DNA from: Paratinospora sagittata
Taxonomy: Eukaryota > Streptophyta > Magnoliopsida > Ranunculales > Menispermaceae
DNA length: 64,000 nucleotides
Assembly (NCBI GenBank): GCA_035771175.1
Contig: CM069599.1
Coordinates: 33,761,562 to 33,825,561, forward strand
Direction: 5' to 3'
Part shown: positions 37,920 through 49,700 of the stretch, one piece after another
Numbering within the stretch: the stretch's first letter is position 1
Layout: the number at the start of each line of letters is the position of its first letter
Program-made: the position numbers and the translations under genes
The notes under the pieces: generated by a model
Seen by the model: the letters and a program-made list of their open reading frames with translations, nothing else
What the model was told of the DNA's origin: nothing
The model's database searches: none

Positions 37920-38470
37920 ATTCTAGAGTGAAGTGGGTTGTGTAACCTTTAAAATTTTGACTAAAAAAGGTTGAGTCATCAATGGTCTTAATAGGTTGGG
38001 TTGGAAGAACACATAGACCAAAGAACCGAAAACCAAGGAAGTCCATCCAGAAACATATAGCCCAACCCGAGAACGGACCGAAGGGAACCGCAACTCCCTC
38101 ATTTTGAACGAGATCTTTGAAAGTCTTTTCATAAAAAGTGCACATGGTTTTCGTTTAGCTTCTCCTGCTGCTTCCGTATGCTTCTACGGGTATGTTCAGT
38201 TGGCCGAAAATAATGCCCCTTTTCGGATAGCTGCTTAGATCCCTCTACTCCTCCACTCTTTGGGCTATCCATCACGTCAAGACGAGGCGATCGACCGACC
38301 ACTTCCCAACCGGGCAAGTGTTATTCCTTCATACGCTCTACTGAAATAGATTTCGCGAAAAATCAGCTATATCGCGTGAAACCGCGATTCACAAACTGAC
38401 ACATGGGACATCTTCAAGATTACCTTATACCAAACTCTCCTATAGAATAGAGTCGGGAAAGAAGAAAACG
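37920..38470. other. GC-richer island, possibly of mitochondrial origin
   Basis: About 550 bp of clearly higher GC content inside very AT-rich DNA. Phrases such as GGAACCGCAACTCCCTC, CGAGGCGATCGACCGACC and TTCCCAACCGGGCAAGTG look like plant mitochondrial non-coding DNA. The open frames on the minus strand (up to 86 codons) match no family I know. Alternative: a fragment of an LTR element. I recognise the composition, not a specific gene. Confidence 0.35.
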
Positions 38471-39652
38471 TTAAGTGCCACATGTCTATTTTTTGTCGAA
38501 TGTACTGCATTATTTTTATTATCATATAGATATACAGAACCTAATAATTAAATATTTATTAGGAATCAAAGAAATTAAATATTTATTATAATTATAACAA
38601 ATACTTAACATTTTTTTCATAAATTTTTTGAAATAGTCATTTTAAATATTTAATTAATACATTTTTTTTGAAGAAAAGGTTTTGAATTAAAATTAAGCGG
38701 GAAAGGACTCCCTTCTCAATGCCGGATTTGTTATTATGAAAGGAGAAAAGGAGATGATTGGTAAAAAAAAAAGGTTTTAAAAGATGACTCTTCAACCACC
38801 AATGGTTGACTTGGGTGGAAGGGACCCTGGTCACTTAAGTAATGTTTTAAATTCTTGTGAATGCAGAAAATTTCATTAAGAGAGATCCTCGTATCAGAGT
38901 CTGACAGTTACTTTGAGTCAAAGTGGATTAGTCTCGCCACAAAACGGAAGTAAGATGAGCGCCAAAATTTTGGTAATAAAAAAAAATGACTCTTCAAAAA
39001 GAGACATAATATATAAGGATGGAGTTGCGATGCGTTAACTAATAGAACCCTTTTGGGCATTATTAATATAAATTATATATGATTGGCGATGATATATGTT
39101 TTAATTTTTTTTTTCTATATATTTTATTTACTTATTTTTTTTTTATAACTGAAGGTATTTTGGTATCCGAATATTCGGTTTTCACTAATTCCTCATGTCC
39201 CTGGTTTCTGCTCCTCAAGTCTTTGGTTACTTGAACAAGAGACGCCCCCAGTGGTCAATGCTAGGGGAGACGCCCCCAGTGGCCAATGCTAGTAGAGAGT
39301 CAAATTCGTGAATTGGTGAACTCAAAATTAATATTTTCTTAATATGATATTCAATAGAGAAGTAGTTCTAATGGTAATTTTATATCTTTTAAATCTCCAA
39401 ATGACAACATATCAGGTGCTCATAAAAATAAAAATAAAAATAAAAATAAAAAGTCCTATTAATATGTCAAGCAGTTTTGCTTTTTTACTAAAAGATGAAA
39501 ATTAGGCCACGAAACATTATCAGCAGAAGTTCGTTTTTCAAGTTTTAAAATTTGACTAGGTCAATCAGTGGCAGTCACCATTCCGCATAGAATTAATTGC
39601 AGAACCGCGTGGAAAAAGAAATTGTATTATACGTAAAACTAACGTTACACTG
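38471..39652. other. Intergenic, no gene seen
   Basis: AT-rich spacer before the membrane-protein array. It holds a 28-bp direct duplication at 39239-39294 and an (AAAAAT)n run at about 39426-39450. Confidence 0.4.
39239..39294. repeat. 28-bp tandem duplication
   Basis: GAGACGCCCCCAGTGG followed by (T/C)CAATGCTAG occurs twice head to tail, at 39239 and 39267, with three differences. GC-rich against an AT-rich background. Confidence 0.85.
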
Positions 39653-40109
39653 GTCAAGATCAGAATTAAATTAAATTTGGTCATGGCTATAAGTCACAAA
39701 TAAAACAAGCAACAAACGCGGCATTAATTTAGACTAATATTTTTTAAATAATTATGGAAGTCTTTTTAATTTTTTTAATGTATTAACTACTCATTGTCAA
39801 GTTAATAATTAACTTCATTAAAATGTAATTATATTCTATATACTAAAATATCATTGATAATATGTATTGTAATAAAATAAAAATAAAAAAAACAAATGCT
39901 GAAACAACCCAAAATTATACCCATTATTATGATGTGGTGAGTGATTAGTGGTCACCGAATTTAAGTACATAAATTTATATTATTTGAGGGCATTTTAAGC
40001 CCATGGTCACTGAATTCAATAACCTTAATTAATATTTAAAACCTAAGAAATTTTCAAATGGAAGGGAAATTGACCCTTTAGCAAAATTGAATAATCAAAC
40101 ATACACAAA

Positions 40110-40117
40110 TATATAAA
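40110..40117 (+). promoter_or_regulatory. TATA box, membrane gene copy 1
   Basis: TATATAAAG lies 83 bp before the ATG at 40193. The identical context in the two sister copies (43849 and 51611) supports it. The inferred leader is about 50 nt. Confidence 0.6.
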
Positions 40118-40192
40118 GATCAACAAAGCCTCGTGAGAAATTCATCAAGCAAAAATAACACTTCTTCTCAAGACATTCATAGTCCCTTCATC

Positions 40193-41173
40193 ATGGAGAA
40201 GAGCAACTACTCTCAGTTGCAGAGTACTATTGGAATTTTCATCAAATCCATCGAAAACCTTCAAACAAACAAACTTCTGATCTTCTCCATCACCTTCTCC
40301 ACCGTCTTCCTCGGCGCCCTCCTGGGCATAGCACACTTCTTGTCCATCAATCCTTTCTTCTCTGATTTGTTCATGAACATATTTCTCTTACCAACTTTAG
40401 ATCTCACCAAAAATCCAAATGCTTTAATCAAATCCATCCTCAGCATTGAAAAAGATATTTCCATTGTTATCTGTATCCAGCTGATCTTTGGGCTCACCCT
40501 TTTTTTCATTTCTTTGTTCTCCACAGTTGCAACAATTTATGTGTCAGCCATGTCTCACTTGCACAAGAATTTGACACTGGAAGATGTGATTTTAAGAACA
40601 AAACTAATATGGAAAAGGCAGCTTATCACCAGTTTTTATGTTTCTCTATTGACCATGGGCTATACTCTTCTGATTCTACCTCTTTTCTTCTTTACTTTCT
40701 TACAATTAGCTGATAGTGCCAAGCTCTTCTTTCTCTTTGGAGCAGTTCTGATTTTTTTAATCAGTTTGCTATTTATATACTTGACTGTGATATGGAAGCT
40801 GAGCCTTGTGGTTTCAGTACTAGAAGATGTTTATGGATTTCAAGCACTTGGCAAGGCTGAAAAGCTTATTAGAGGGAAAAGGGTGCAAGGGTTTGTTGTC
40901 ACTCTTGTTCCTTTGCTAGTTTTTGGTGTTGTTTCTTTATTTCCTGGGTACATGGTAGCAGAAAAAGCTTCAATTACAGTGCTGATTACTGTTGTTATAA
41001 GCTTGGTGAAAATAATTATTTATGGGCTCTTGGGAATGTTTAGTTTGATGGTGTCCACAGTTTTCTACTTTGAGTGCAAGGAGAGCCATGGAGAGCAAGT
41101 AGAGGTGGAAGATGAGATAAGCTACACCAAAGTGTCTACAACCCCTCTTGTTGTTGATTCAGGTCTTCCCTAA
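40193..41173 (+). CDS. Plant multi-pass membrane protein of unknown function, array member 1
   Basis: Single-exon gene, 326 aa. The first ATG gives MEKSNYSQLQ; the frame is open 20 codons further upstream but holds no ATG and overlaps the expected transcription start. Hydropathy by eye gives six membrane segments, at about 28-50, 90-116, 145-171, 177-210, 233-255 and 259-291. Conserved blocks of the family seen across this array are ED-x-x-G-F-Q-A-L-G-K-A-E-K-L-I-R-G-K-R (211-230) and YFECKESHGE (292-301). The acidic tail after 300 is probably cytosolic. It resembles uncharacterised plant transmembrane proteins such as At4g19950/At5g44860 (from memory). Function unknown. It is about 94% identical to the member at 51694 (roughly 18 differences by eye). 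No broken codon. Confidence 0.85.
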   Translation: MEKSNYSQLQSTIGIFIKSIENLQTNKLLIFSITFSTVFLGALLGIAHFLSINPFFSDLFMNIFLLPTLDLTKNPNALIKSILSIEKDISIVICIQLIFGLTLFFISLFSTVATIYVSAMSHLHKNLTLEDVILRTKLIWKRQLITSFYVSLLTMGYTLLILPLFFFTFLQLADSAKLFFLFGAVLIFLISLLFIYLTVIWKLSLVVSVLEDVYGFQALGKAEKLIRGKRVQGFVVTLVPLLVFGVVSLFPGYMVAEKASITVLITVVISLVKIIIYGLLGMFSLMVSTVFYFECKESHGEQVEVEDEISYTKVSTTPLVVDSGLP

Positions 41174-42132
41174 TTGTCTTCATGAATTTGATTTTGAGAG
41201 GGCTTTTGTTTATTTCCTTGTATCTCTTTGTATTTTCCAATGTTGGGTATTGTAATTCTTCAATTGTAGTTGAAGCTCTGTTTTTTCATTTTTATTTTTT
41301 CAATACAAGCTCAATTATTTATTATTATTATTTTTTTGCTATCAAGAGCCAGCCAATATCTTGGAATTATTCTAAAGATTTACTTCTGCTAAAAACTTTA
41401 AAAAAAAAAAAAAAATGTACTTGGAAAAGTATCCTCTCATGCCTTCTGTTACTCCTTCAATTTGAAACAGGAATTATCTTTTTAGGAGTTTGAAACCATA
41501 TATCAAACCTATTGATTAGCTTTTCAGTTCAATGTTTAATTTAACATAGTACAAGTTTCTTCCATTCAAATTTCTTTGTTGGCAATTCTACATTCCTGTC
41601 TCTTCATGCTTATTAAGAGCCTGCTTAGAAAATGTAAATTTCTTGAGAAACAATTTTTCAATTAAATTTTGTTATGATATTTGGTTGTATTTCATAAAAT
41701 ATTTTTTTCATACCCTTTGAAGAGAATGAGATATTGAAACTTTTGCTATGGTGATCACGAATACGATCAATGATAATAAAGTTGTTAGAAGGACCTAGAT
41801 ATCAACTAACATCGAGACTGTCTTTAACATCTCTTTGGATAGTCCTAACAACTAGTATTGATATTGTCCTCAATGTCTCTTTGAATTGGCTTTGGATCTC
41901 AATTAGTTCTAATATTATTTCTATTACCCCCAACTTAACCATCTCTAGACCTAGGCTTTAGTACTAATGAAGGGAAAAACAAACTTGTATTTCATATTAT
42001 GAACTCGTTCATATTACATATGTGACTATTATTTCCAAGTGAGCCCGGATCTCAATTAATTTTTTTTGTTTTATATTTTTGGTAATCTTGGTGGTGTCCT
42101 TTGGGACAGTTTACGCATACCAAAGAGAGTAA
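41174..42132. other. 3' flank of array member 1
   Basis: Contains the 3' UTR, and sequence shared with copy 2 (52675-53619). The first 220 bp are also shared with the split third copy at 44912-44934 and 49912-50116. No gene. Confidence 0.6.
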
Positions 42133-42512
42133 GGCTGCGTTTGGTATAGAATTTAAAAATAGTTTTTAAAAAATAAAATTATATTTTATTTTTAATTGAT
42201 TTATAATTTTTAAAAATATGTTTGGTATCATATTCAAAAAATGTTTTTGAAATTTGAAAAACAAGAAAACTTATTTGATTGTTTTAAGATGGCATTCAAA
42301 TCAAGTTAAAAAAACTTATGTGGATCCCATTAATTACAAATCAACTAAAAAAAAAACTTTTCTATGTTTTTTAAAAATAACCTTTTTTCTTTATTTTTTT
42401 TTAAAAACGTTTTTTTGAATCACAATAAACCCAACAAAGTTTTTTATAACTTTTTTCACTTTTTGTTTTTAAATACCAAAAACCGGATTTAAAAATAATA
42501 TCAAACGCAGCC
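42133..42512. mobile_element. PIF/Harbinger-like MITE, 380 bp
   Basis: The left end GGCTGCGTTTGGTAT and the right end, on the opposite strand, GGCTGCGTTTGATAT form a terminal inverted repeat. The element is flanked by TAA on both sides (42130-42132, 42513-42515), the 3-bp target of PIF/Harbinger elements. Internal arms are AT-rich and complementary. No coding capacity. Confidence 0.8.
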
Positions 42513-42804
42513 TAATTCTCTTGGAACGTACGCTACTAAGAGAACATGGTGTCATCTCGCTTAATTGTGTATATCCCTAAACTTTGCTACGACGTTCCCT
42601 AGGCAAACGCCGCGCTACCTCACCAATGCGGTTACAAAGGAAGTTTACTCCTCCCATGTTCCATCTTCTGGGCAAGTGAGCCATGTCTGAATCGACTTAA
42701 CACGAAGACTTTTGTCATATAAAGCATTAATAGAAGTCGTTTCCTCCAAACAAGCTCCGACCAGCTGCAAGGCTTGATGACTAGAGACTTTTCTCAAGTA
42801 GAAC

Positions 42805-43807
42805 TGTAAGACAATAGGGTTTCTGTAGAGAATTCAAAGATATGTATTCTTCTCTAAAATAGAGGCAATATATAGACAATTACATCCTAAAATTAGATCC
42901 TAAATTATAGAAACAAATTGTTTCTATATTTACAGAATCTATTACTTTTTATATAGCTTGTTTCTATATTTACAGAATCTATTACTTTCTATATGCAGAC
43001 ACTCCCCCTCAAGTTGGCGCATAGATGTCTATCATGCCCAACTTGTCAATTATACCATGAAACACCTTCCCTGAAACTACATTTGTGAGCATATCAGCTA
43101 GCTAACTCTCGGATTGAATAAATAAGAATTGTATAATCTTTTCATTGAGGTTCTCCTTAATGAAATGACGATCAACTTCAACATGTTTAGTGCGATCATG
43201 GATTTTGTGCAATTGCGATGGCTGCCTTATTATCACAGTGGAGATTCATAGGTGTAGTATATTCAATCCCCAAGTCCCTCAGTATATTCCTTATCCATAA
43301 TAATTCGCATACACCATGAGCCATACCTCTAAATTCAGCTTCAGCACTTGATCTTGCTACTACCTTCTGCTTCTTGCTTTTTCAAGTTACAAGATTACCT
43401 TCTACAAAAGTAAAGAAACCAGATGTGTACCTTTTGGTTGTTTGATCACCTGCCCAATCAGAATTTGTGTATCCTTCAATGTTAGAGATACCATTTTTTG
43501 AGAACAACAAACCTTTTCCTGGAGCACTCTTTAAGTATCTTAAGATCCGATAGACCGCTTCCATATGTTCTTCACTCGGTGCATGCATGAACTGACTCAC
43601 GACGCTTACCGCATATGCTATATCTGGCCTTGTGTGTGATAAGTAGATCAATCTTCCAACTAACCACTGATAATGACCCTTGTCTGCTGGGGCTTGGTCT
43701 GGGAGAATTCCGAGCTTATGATTCATTTCCATGGGCATCTTTACTGGTTTACAACAAAGCATTCCGATTTCGGTTAGAAGATCTAAAACATATTTTCGCT
43801 GTGAAAT
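42805..43807 (-). mobile_element. Truncated Ty1/copia element: 3' LTR, RNase H and RT end
   Basis: Minus-strand 3' half of a copia element. The 197-bp LTR at 42805-43001 starts TG and ends CA, and carries a 40-bp internal duplication (42918, 42958). A polypurine tract abuts it (GAGGGGGAG on the minus strand, 43002-43010). Inside, the C-terminal reverse transcriptase (LIYLSHTRPDIAYAVSVVSQFMH) and RNase H regions are readable, with an in-frame stop at 43382-43384. The element is cut off at about 43807, where it joins array copy 3. Its gag, protease, integrase and other LTR are absent from this site. Confidence 0.9.
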
Positions 43808-44911
43808 ATTGACCCTTTAGGAAAATTGAATAATCAAACATACACAAATATATAAAGATCAACAAAGCCTCGTGAGAAATTCATCAAGCAAAAATAACAC
43901 TTCTTCTCAAGACATTCATAGTCCCTTCATCATGGAGAAGAACAACTACTCTCAGTTGCAGAGTACTATTGGAATCTTCATCAAATCCATCGAAAACCTT
44001 CAAACAAACAAACTTATGATCTTCTCCATCACCTTCTCCACCGTCTTCCTCGGGGCCCTCTTGGGCTTAGCACACTTCTTGTCCATCAATCCTTTCTTCT
44101 CTGATTTGTTCATGAACATATTTCTCTTACCAACTTTAGATCTCACCAAAAATCCAAATGCTTTAATCAAATCCATCCTCAGCATTGACAAAGATATTTC
44201 CATTGTTATCTGTATCCAGCTGAACTTTGGGCTCAACCATTTTTTCATTTTTTTGTTCTCCAGAGTTGCAACAATTTATGTGTCAGCCATGTCTCACTTG
44301 CACAAGAATTTGACACTGGAAGATGTGATTTTAAGAACAAAACTAATATGGAAAAGGCAGCTTATCACCAATTTTTATGTTTCTCTATTGACCATGGACT
44401 ATACTCTTCTGATTCTACCTTTTTTCTTCTTTACTTTCTTACAATTAGCTGATAGTGCCAAGCTCTTCTTTCTCTTTGGAGTAGTTCTGATTTTTTTAAT
44501 CAGTTTGCTATTTGTATACTTGACTGTGATATGGAAGCTGAGCCTTGTGGTTTCAGTACTAGAAGATGTTTATGGATTTCAAGCACTTGGCAAGGTTGAG
44601 AAGCTTATTAGAGGGAAAAGGGTGCAAGGGTTTGTTGTCACTCTTGTTCCTTTGCTAGTTTTTGGTGTTGTTTCTTTATTTCCTGGGTACATGGTAGCAT
44701 AAAAAGCTTCAATTACAGTGGTGATTACTGTTGTTATAAGCTTGGTGAAAATAACTATTTATGGGCTGTTGGGAATGTTTAGTTTGATGGTGTAGACAGT
44801 TTTCTACTTTGAGTGCAAGGAGAGCCATGGAAAGCAAGTAGAGGTGGAAAATGAGATAAGCTACACCAAAGTGTCTACAATCCCTCTTGTTGTTGATTCA
44901 GGTCTTCCCTA
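43808..44911 (+). pseudogene. Array member 2: nonsense-broken copy of the membrane protein
   Basis: Close sister of members at 40193 and 51694. TATA box at 43849, ATG at 43932. The reading frame ends at TAA 44700-44702 after 256 codons, just past the fifth membrane segment. At this site the two intact sisters have a Glu codon. A second in-frame stop, TAG, lies at 44793-44795. The rest of the former coding sequence can be followed to 44911. The sixth membrane segment and the ECKESHGE tail are therefore lost from any product. Promoter and leader remain almost identical to the intact copies, so a truncated transcript is possible. Replacements also occur in otherwise conserved membrane segments (for example TL to NH in the second). 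Confidence 0.88.
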
Positions 44912-44929
44912 ATTGTCTTCTTGAATTTG

Positions 44930-44934
44930 ATTTT
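44930..44934 (+). repeat. Target-site duplication (left), ATTTT
   Basis: ATTTT directly precedes the element and is repeated at 49907-49911 after it. In the uninterrupted sister copy near 41190 the same place reads GATTTTGAGAGG once. Confidence 0.9.
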
Positions 44935-45203
44935 TGACAGATTTTTGATAAAGTTGTATGTTGCTTTCTTGTAATCTTTACAGAGATGGAGATATATATA
45001 TATATATAGAAGATAATTGAAACCTATTCTAGGATATGCAAGTGTTATGGCTAGAATAATGGGTGATCCTTGAACCAGGGGATTTACATTCAATACTCAT
45101 CCCTATAATCTCTCTAATTGATTCTAATGACAACTCACGATTTACATTCAATACTCATCCCTATAATCTCTCTAACTGATTCTAATGACAACTCACGCCA
45201 ACA
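44935..45203 (-). repeat. Copia 3' LTR (269 bp) with internal 58-bp duplication
   Basis: Same sequence as the LTR at 49701-49906 except that the block beginning GATTTACATTCAATACTC is present twice, at 45081 and 45139 (58-bp period). This makes it longer than its partner. The polypurine tract (GAGGGGAAG on the minus strand) follows at 45204-45212. Confidence 0.93.
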
Positions 45204-45539
45204 CTTCCCCTCAAGTTGGTGCATCTCTTATGCCCAACTTGTCAAGTGAGTTGTAGAAGTTATTGCTGCATACTGCCTTTGTAAGTATGTCCGCTAACTG
45301 GTCTTCTGACTTCACGAAAGGAAAACGAAATATCTTAGTTTCAAGGTTTTGTTTTATGAAATGTCGATCTACCTCCACATGTTTTGTGCGATCATGCTAG
45401 ACAGGGTTGTGAGAAATATCAATAGCCGCCTTATTGTCAAAAAACAGATCCATCTTGGAGCTAGGAGCAAAACCGATTTCTGTCAATAGTCTCCTTAGCC
45501 AGAGGAGCTCACAAAGACCCTTAGCCATTCCACGGAACT

Positions 45540-48500
45540 CAACTCAGCACTTGATAATGCCACTACCTTTTGTTTCTTGCTTCTCCATGTAACCAGATTC
45601 CCGCCAACACATATGAAGTAACATGAAGTGGACTTTCTGTCTAAGATATTCCCTGCCCAATCTGCATCAGTGTATCCTTCAACTTTTAGATGATTATTCT
45701 TTTAAACCATAAGTCATTTGCCTGGGGATGACTTTAAGTATCAAAGAATCCTGATTACTGCATCCATGTGATCCTCACTAGGACAATGCATGAATTGACT
45801 TACTACGCTTACAACATAAGCAATATCTGGGCGAGTATGTGAGAGATAAATAAGTTTCCCAACCAACCTCTGGTACCTCTCTTTGTTTGTCTGCACTTGA
45901 TCTGGATATTCTCCAAGTCTGTGGTTCTGAACTATTGGTGTGTCTGCAGGCTTACAATTCAGTAATCCCACCTCAGATAGTAGATCAAGTATATATTTTC
46001 GTTGGGAGAGAAATATACCTTGCTCTGATTTAGCCACTTCAATTCCCAAAAAATATTTAAGTCAACCCAAATTTTTCATCTCAAATTCAGCAGCGAACTG
46101 TTTTTGGAGTCTCAAAATTTCTTCTGGATCATTCCTTATAATAATCATGTCATCTACATAGACTATCAAAGTTGTTACCTTGCCCAGTTGACGCTTTAGG
46201 AAGAGTGTATGGTCTGAATTGCTTTGTTGAAAGCCATATTTCTTCATTGCCAAGCTAAATCGCCCAAACCATGCTCGAGGTGATTGCTTCAATCCATACA
46301 GTGCTCGTTGTAATTTGCACACAGCCTCAATTTTTGAGGTTGCCGTGTAGCCTGGTGGAATGTCCATATACACTTCCTCCTCAAGCTCGCCGTGAAGGAA
46401 GGCGTTCTTTACATCAAGCTGGTGCAGTGGCCAATCAAGATTTGCTGCTAGAGATAGCAAGACTCTAACTGTATTCAACTTGGCCACTAGTGAAAAGGTT
46501 TCCTGATAGTCCACGCCATTTGTTTGTGTATAACCCTTTGCCACCAGCCTTGCTTTATATCATTCGATCGATCCATCTGCCTTATGTTTGTTGGAGAACA
46601 CCCATTTGCACCCACCGTCTTCTTTCCTTCAGGTAACGGAACAAGAACCCATGTTTTGTTCTTCATTAATGCCTCAATTTCTTCTTTTATAGCCTGGGTC
46701 CACTTAGGGTCTGTTAGAGCTTCTTGAACACTAGTGGGAACATGGTATGAGGAAAGTTCGTGCGCAAATGTTTTGAGGGGATCAAACAGTCTCTTTGTGA
46801 ATACATAGTTGGAAATTGGATACTTTGACCTCCATTCCTCAATTTCTGGAGAGTACTTATTTGGTGGCTTGCTACGATTATTCCTGAAAGGTAAGATATA
46901 ACCAACAGAAGTGTCCTTATCATTATTAGTCGGAGGTGCAATGTGAGAGTTTACCTCAGGGATATTCTCAGGAGATGGCTCTTCAAGTACTGAGGAGTGG
47001 GGGGATTCTGGTTCAACTTCAGGTGGTGTAGATGTCGCTCTTAAAGTTATGTCATCCTCCGAAGATGCATTCGGAGTTATATCAAGTTCCCTATTGACCA
47101 CCATATTTATGTCATTAAAATCCTGCCAGTCAAATCTTAACCAATTATGTTTTTCATCTTGGATCTCCCCCTGAATAGAAGAGTTGGATACCGAGGGAGA
47201 GTAGAACGTGTCGGATTCCAGAAATGTGACATCCATAGTTACATAGGTGCGCTTGGTGGTCGGATCATGGCAGCGGTATCCTTTTTGATGTACGACATAC
47301 CCTAAAAACAGACACTGAACAGTACAAGGATCAAGTTTTGTGCGTTGGTTCTTATGAAGAAGTACAAAAGTTACACATCCAAAGATGCGAGGAGGAATCA
47401 TCAACACTGTGGGCAAGGGCACATGAGTTGAAAGGGCCTGTAGGGGTGTTTTAAAACCCAAGACTTTGGATGGCATACGGTTGAGGTGGTGCACAGCTAT
47501 TACAACAACATCACCCCAATGTCGGTTGGGTACATGAGCTCCAAGTAAAAGAGCACAAGCAGTTTCAAGTATATGTTAGTTTTTCCGTTCAACAACTCCA
47601 TTTTACTGAGGAGTCTGCGGGCAGGAGGTTTCATGAAGAATTCCATGGTATTAGAAATAATCATGGAACCCCCAGTTAACATATTCACCACCATTATCGG
47701 ATTTGAGAAATTGTATCTTAGCTGAAAATTGAGTTTGAACCATTACATGAAATGATTTGAACACACTCAATACTTCATTTTTATGTTTCAACAAGTATAG
47801 CTAAGTCATGCGAGTACAATCATCATCAAATATTACAAACCAACGATTACCAGATGCAATAGAAACAGGAGAGAGACCCCACACATCGGAATGAATTAAA
47901 GCAAACGGAACCTCACTTTTATTCATACTCAATGGATAAGTAACTCGATGACTTTTAGCAAGGATGCGAGTATCACACTTAAAGTCAACAGTTGATATAT
48001 ATGAAAACAAATCAGGAAACAAATGTTGCATATAACCAAACGACGGATGTCCCAACCGACGATGTAAAAGCCAAATCTGTCTCTCCTTAGTACCACGAGG
48101 ATGATGCATGTGATGTGCTCGACCCACACTGAAATCATCCATGTAGTATAATCCCTTCCTCTTAGTACCACGCCCAGGATCTCCTTCGTGAAAATATCCT
48201 GAAGAAGACAAAAAGTAGGATAAATGAGCACAATACAATTTAAGTCTGTTGTTACTTGGCTGACAGAGAGTAACTTATGAGACAGGAAGGGAACCAATAA
48301 AGTATTAGACAATGTGAGAGAAGGTGACAAAGTCACAGTGCCAACCCCGGTGACCGAAGAAACAACTCCATTGGCATTTGCAATGCTAGTGCGTCGCGGT
48401 GGAGAAGTGTGCGAGAAATCATTGGCGTCGAACGTCATGTGGTCAGTAGCCCCAGAGTCAAGTATCCAAGTACTACTGTCAGCCTCTTGATGAGAACTAA

Positions 48501-49661
48501 ATAAAGCAGCACCAGAATTACCTGAATCCGAAAGAGACAACACGCCCTGGGAAGATTCAACAGGCAATGTAAGTGAAAGAGATAACTCAATATAGCCAGG
48601 GCAGCCTTCCCCTTCTCTCAATCAGTTCTCGTGGCGTCACGGCGTTTCCTAGCCTGAAGTTCATTCCACCAGTCGGGATACCCGTGTAGCTTGAAACAAG
48701 TCTCACGGGTATGCTTCATATTTCCACAGTGAGTACATTTGGTGCCATCAGGTAACTTTTGTGGCTTGGAGGATGCCCCAAATTTCCCACTGCCCAATGA
48801 AAGAAATTCGGTAGACGAAGATGCTAACTTTCCCGCTTTGAAACCCTTAGAAGCCAAAATTGCTCTTGGGGTGTCATTGGTTCTGCCAGTGATCATAACA
48901 GTTTGCCTGATTGCTTCTCGGCGAACATGGGCGTAAACTTGTTCGATGGTAGGAATTGGGCGCATCTGCAGCACGTCACCCCGAATTTTGTCCAGTTGAT
49001 TGTCAAGCCCATCTAAGAAGATGTACACTCGGTCTTCCTACAAAAGATGGTTATAGTTTTTAATATTGGTAGGACACTCCATCGGATTCGGACGACGAAA
49101 ATCGATCTCACGCCATAAGCCTTGGAGGTCATTGTAATATTTTTCAAGAGAACCTCCAGCTTTTCGCAGACGGGTTACACGACGTCGGAGGTCATAGACT
49201 TGTGAAGTATCACTGCCATCAAAATATGTAGTCGCAATGGAGTCCCAAACTTGCTTTGTCGTGGGAAACCGAATAAAATTCCCTATCAACGAAGGGTCCA
49301 TGGAATTAATCAACCACCCCTTGACAATGGCATTGTCGGTACGCCATTTCGGGAAGGATGCAGATGTTGAAGAAGGTTCAGGAAAGTCTCCATTGATATA
49401 TCCCAACTTGTCTTTGTCAGAGATGTACATCTCGACAACTTAGGACCAGAGGGCATAGTTGGTGTCGTCTAACTTGATGCCAATCGGTGCAACTGAATTC
49501 TCGGTGGTCTGCGTCGGGGTCTGAGCTTTGGTAAAAGCTTCTATCATTCGGGTAATTAATTCTGTGAGGATGGTGTTGGTTTGGAGTCCACCAGAGTTGT
49601 CGAAGTCACCGGTATCCTCCATTGATGTCGATGAGGAAAAAGGAATTTGATCAAACGTCAA
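45540..49661 (-). pseudogene. Copia gag-pol, multiply disrupted
   Basis: Reading on the minus strand, gag carries a zinc knuckle CTHCGNMKHTRETC near 48700 and is crossed by in-frame stops at 49440-49442 and 49038-49040. Its frame ends at 48618. Protease has the DSGA active-site motif (WILDSGATDHMTF) near 48450. The GAG-pre-integrase and integrase regions (LHRRLGHPSFGYM; HSDVWG) follow in another frame at 48238-47801. A long frame at 47494-46487 covers integrase end to RT start. RT with YVDDM is in a further frame at 46544-46062, and 46049-45741 continues to RNase H. At least four frame breaks and several stops are present; no functional polyprotein can be made. Confidence 0.92.
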
Positions 49662-49688
49662 GGAGAAAAGAGAGCCACGAATCGATTT

Positions 49689-49700
49689 GCTCTGCTACCA
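49689..49700 (-). other. Primer-binding site of the copia element
   Basis: Next to the inner edge of the 5' LTR the minus strand reads TGGTAGCAGAGC, one base from the usual initiator-Met tRNA primer complement (TGGTATCAGAGC). Confidence 0.85.

Larger units (their letters stand above)
39653..42804. repeat. Segmental duplication, copy 1 (pairs with 51122-54269)
   Basis: Starts at GTCAAGATCAGAATTAAATT and ends at AGTAGAAC, where a copia LTR abuts. It contains the promoter, the first intact membrane-protein gene, its 3' flank, a MITE and a GC-richer tail (TGCTACGACGTTCCCTAGG). The partner at 51122-54269 follows it base for base with scattered substitutions and small indels. Confidence 0.95.

Noticed and set aside
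40133..40192. 20-codon N-terminal extension of the membrane proteins, open in all three sister copies
   Set aside because: It begins with GTG, has no ATG, and lies where the leader should start given the TATA box at 40110. Conservation is explained by recent duplication.
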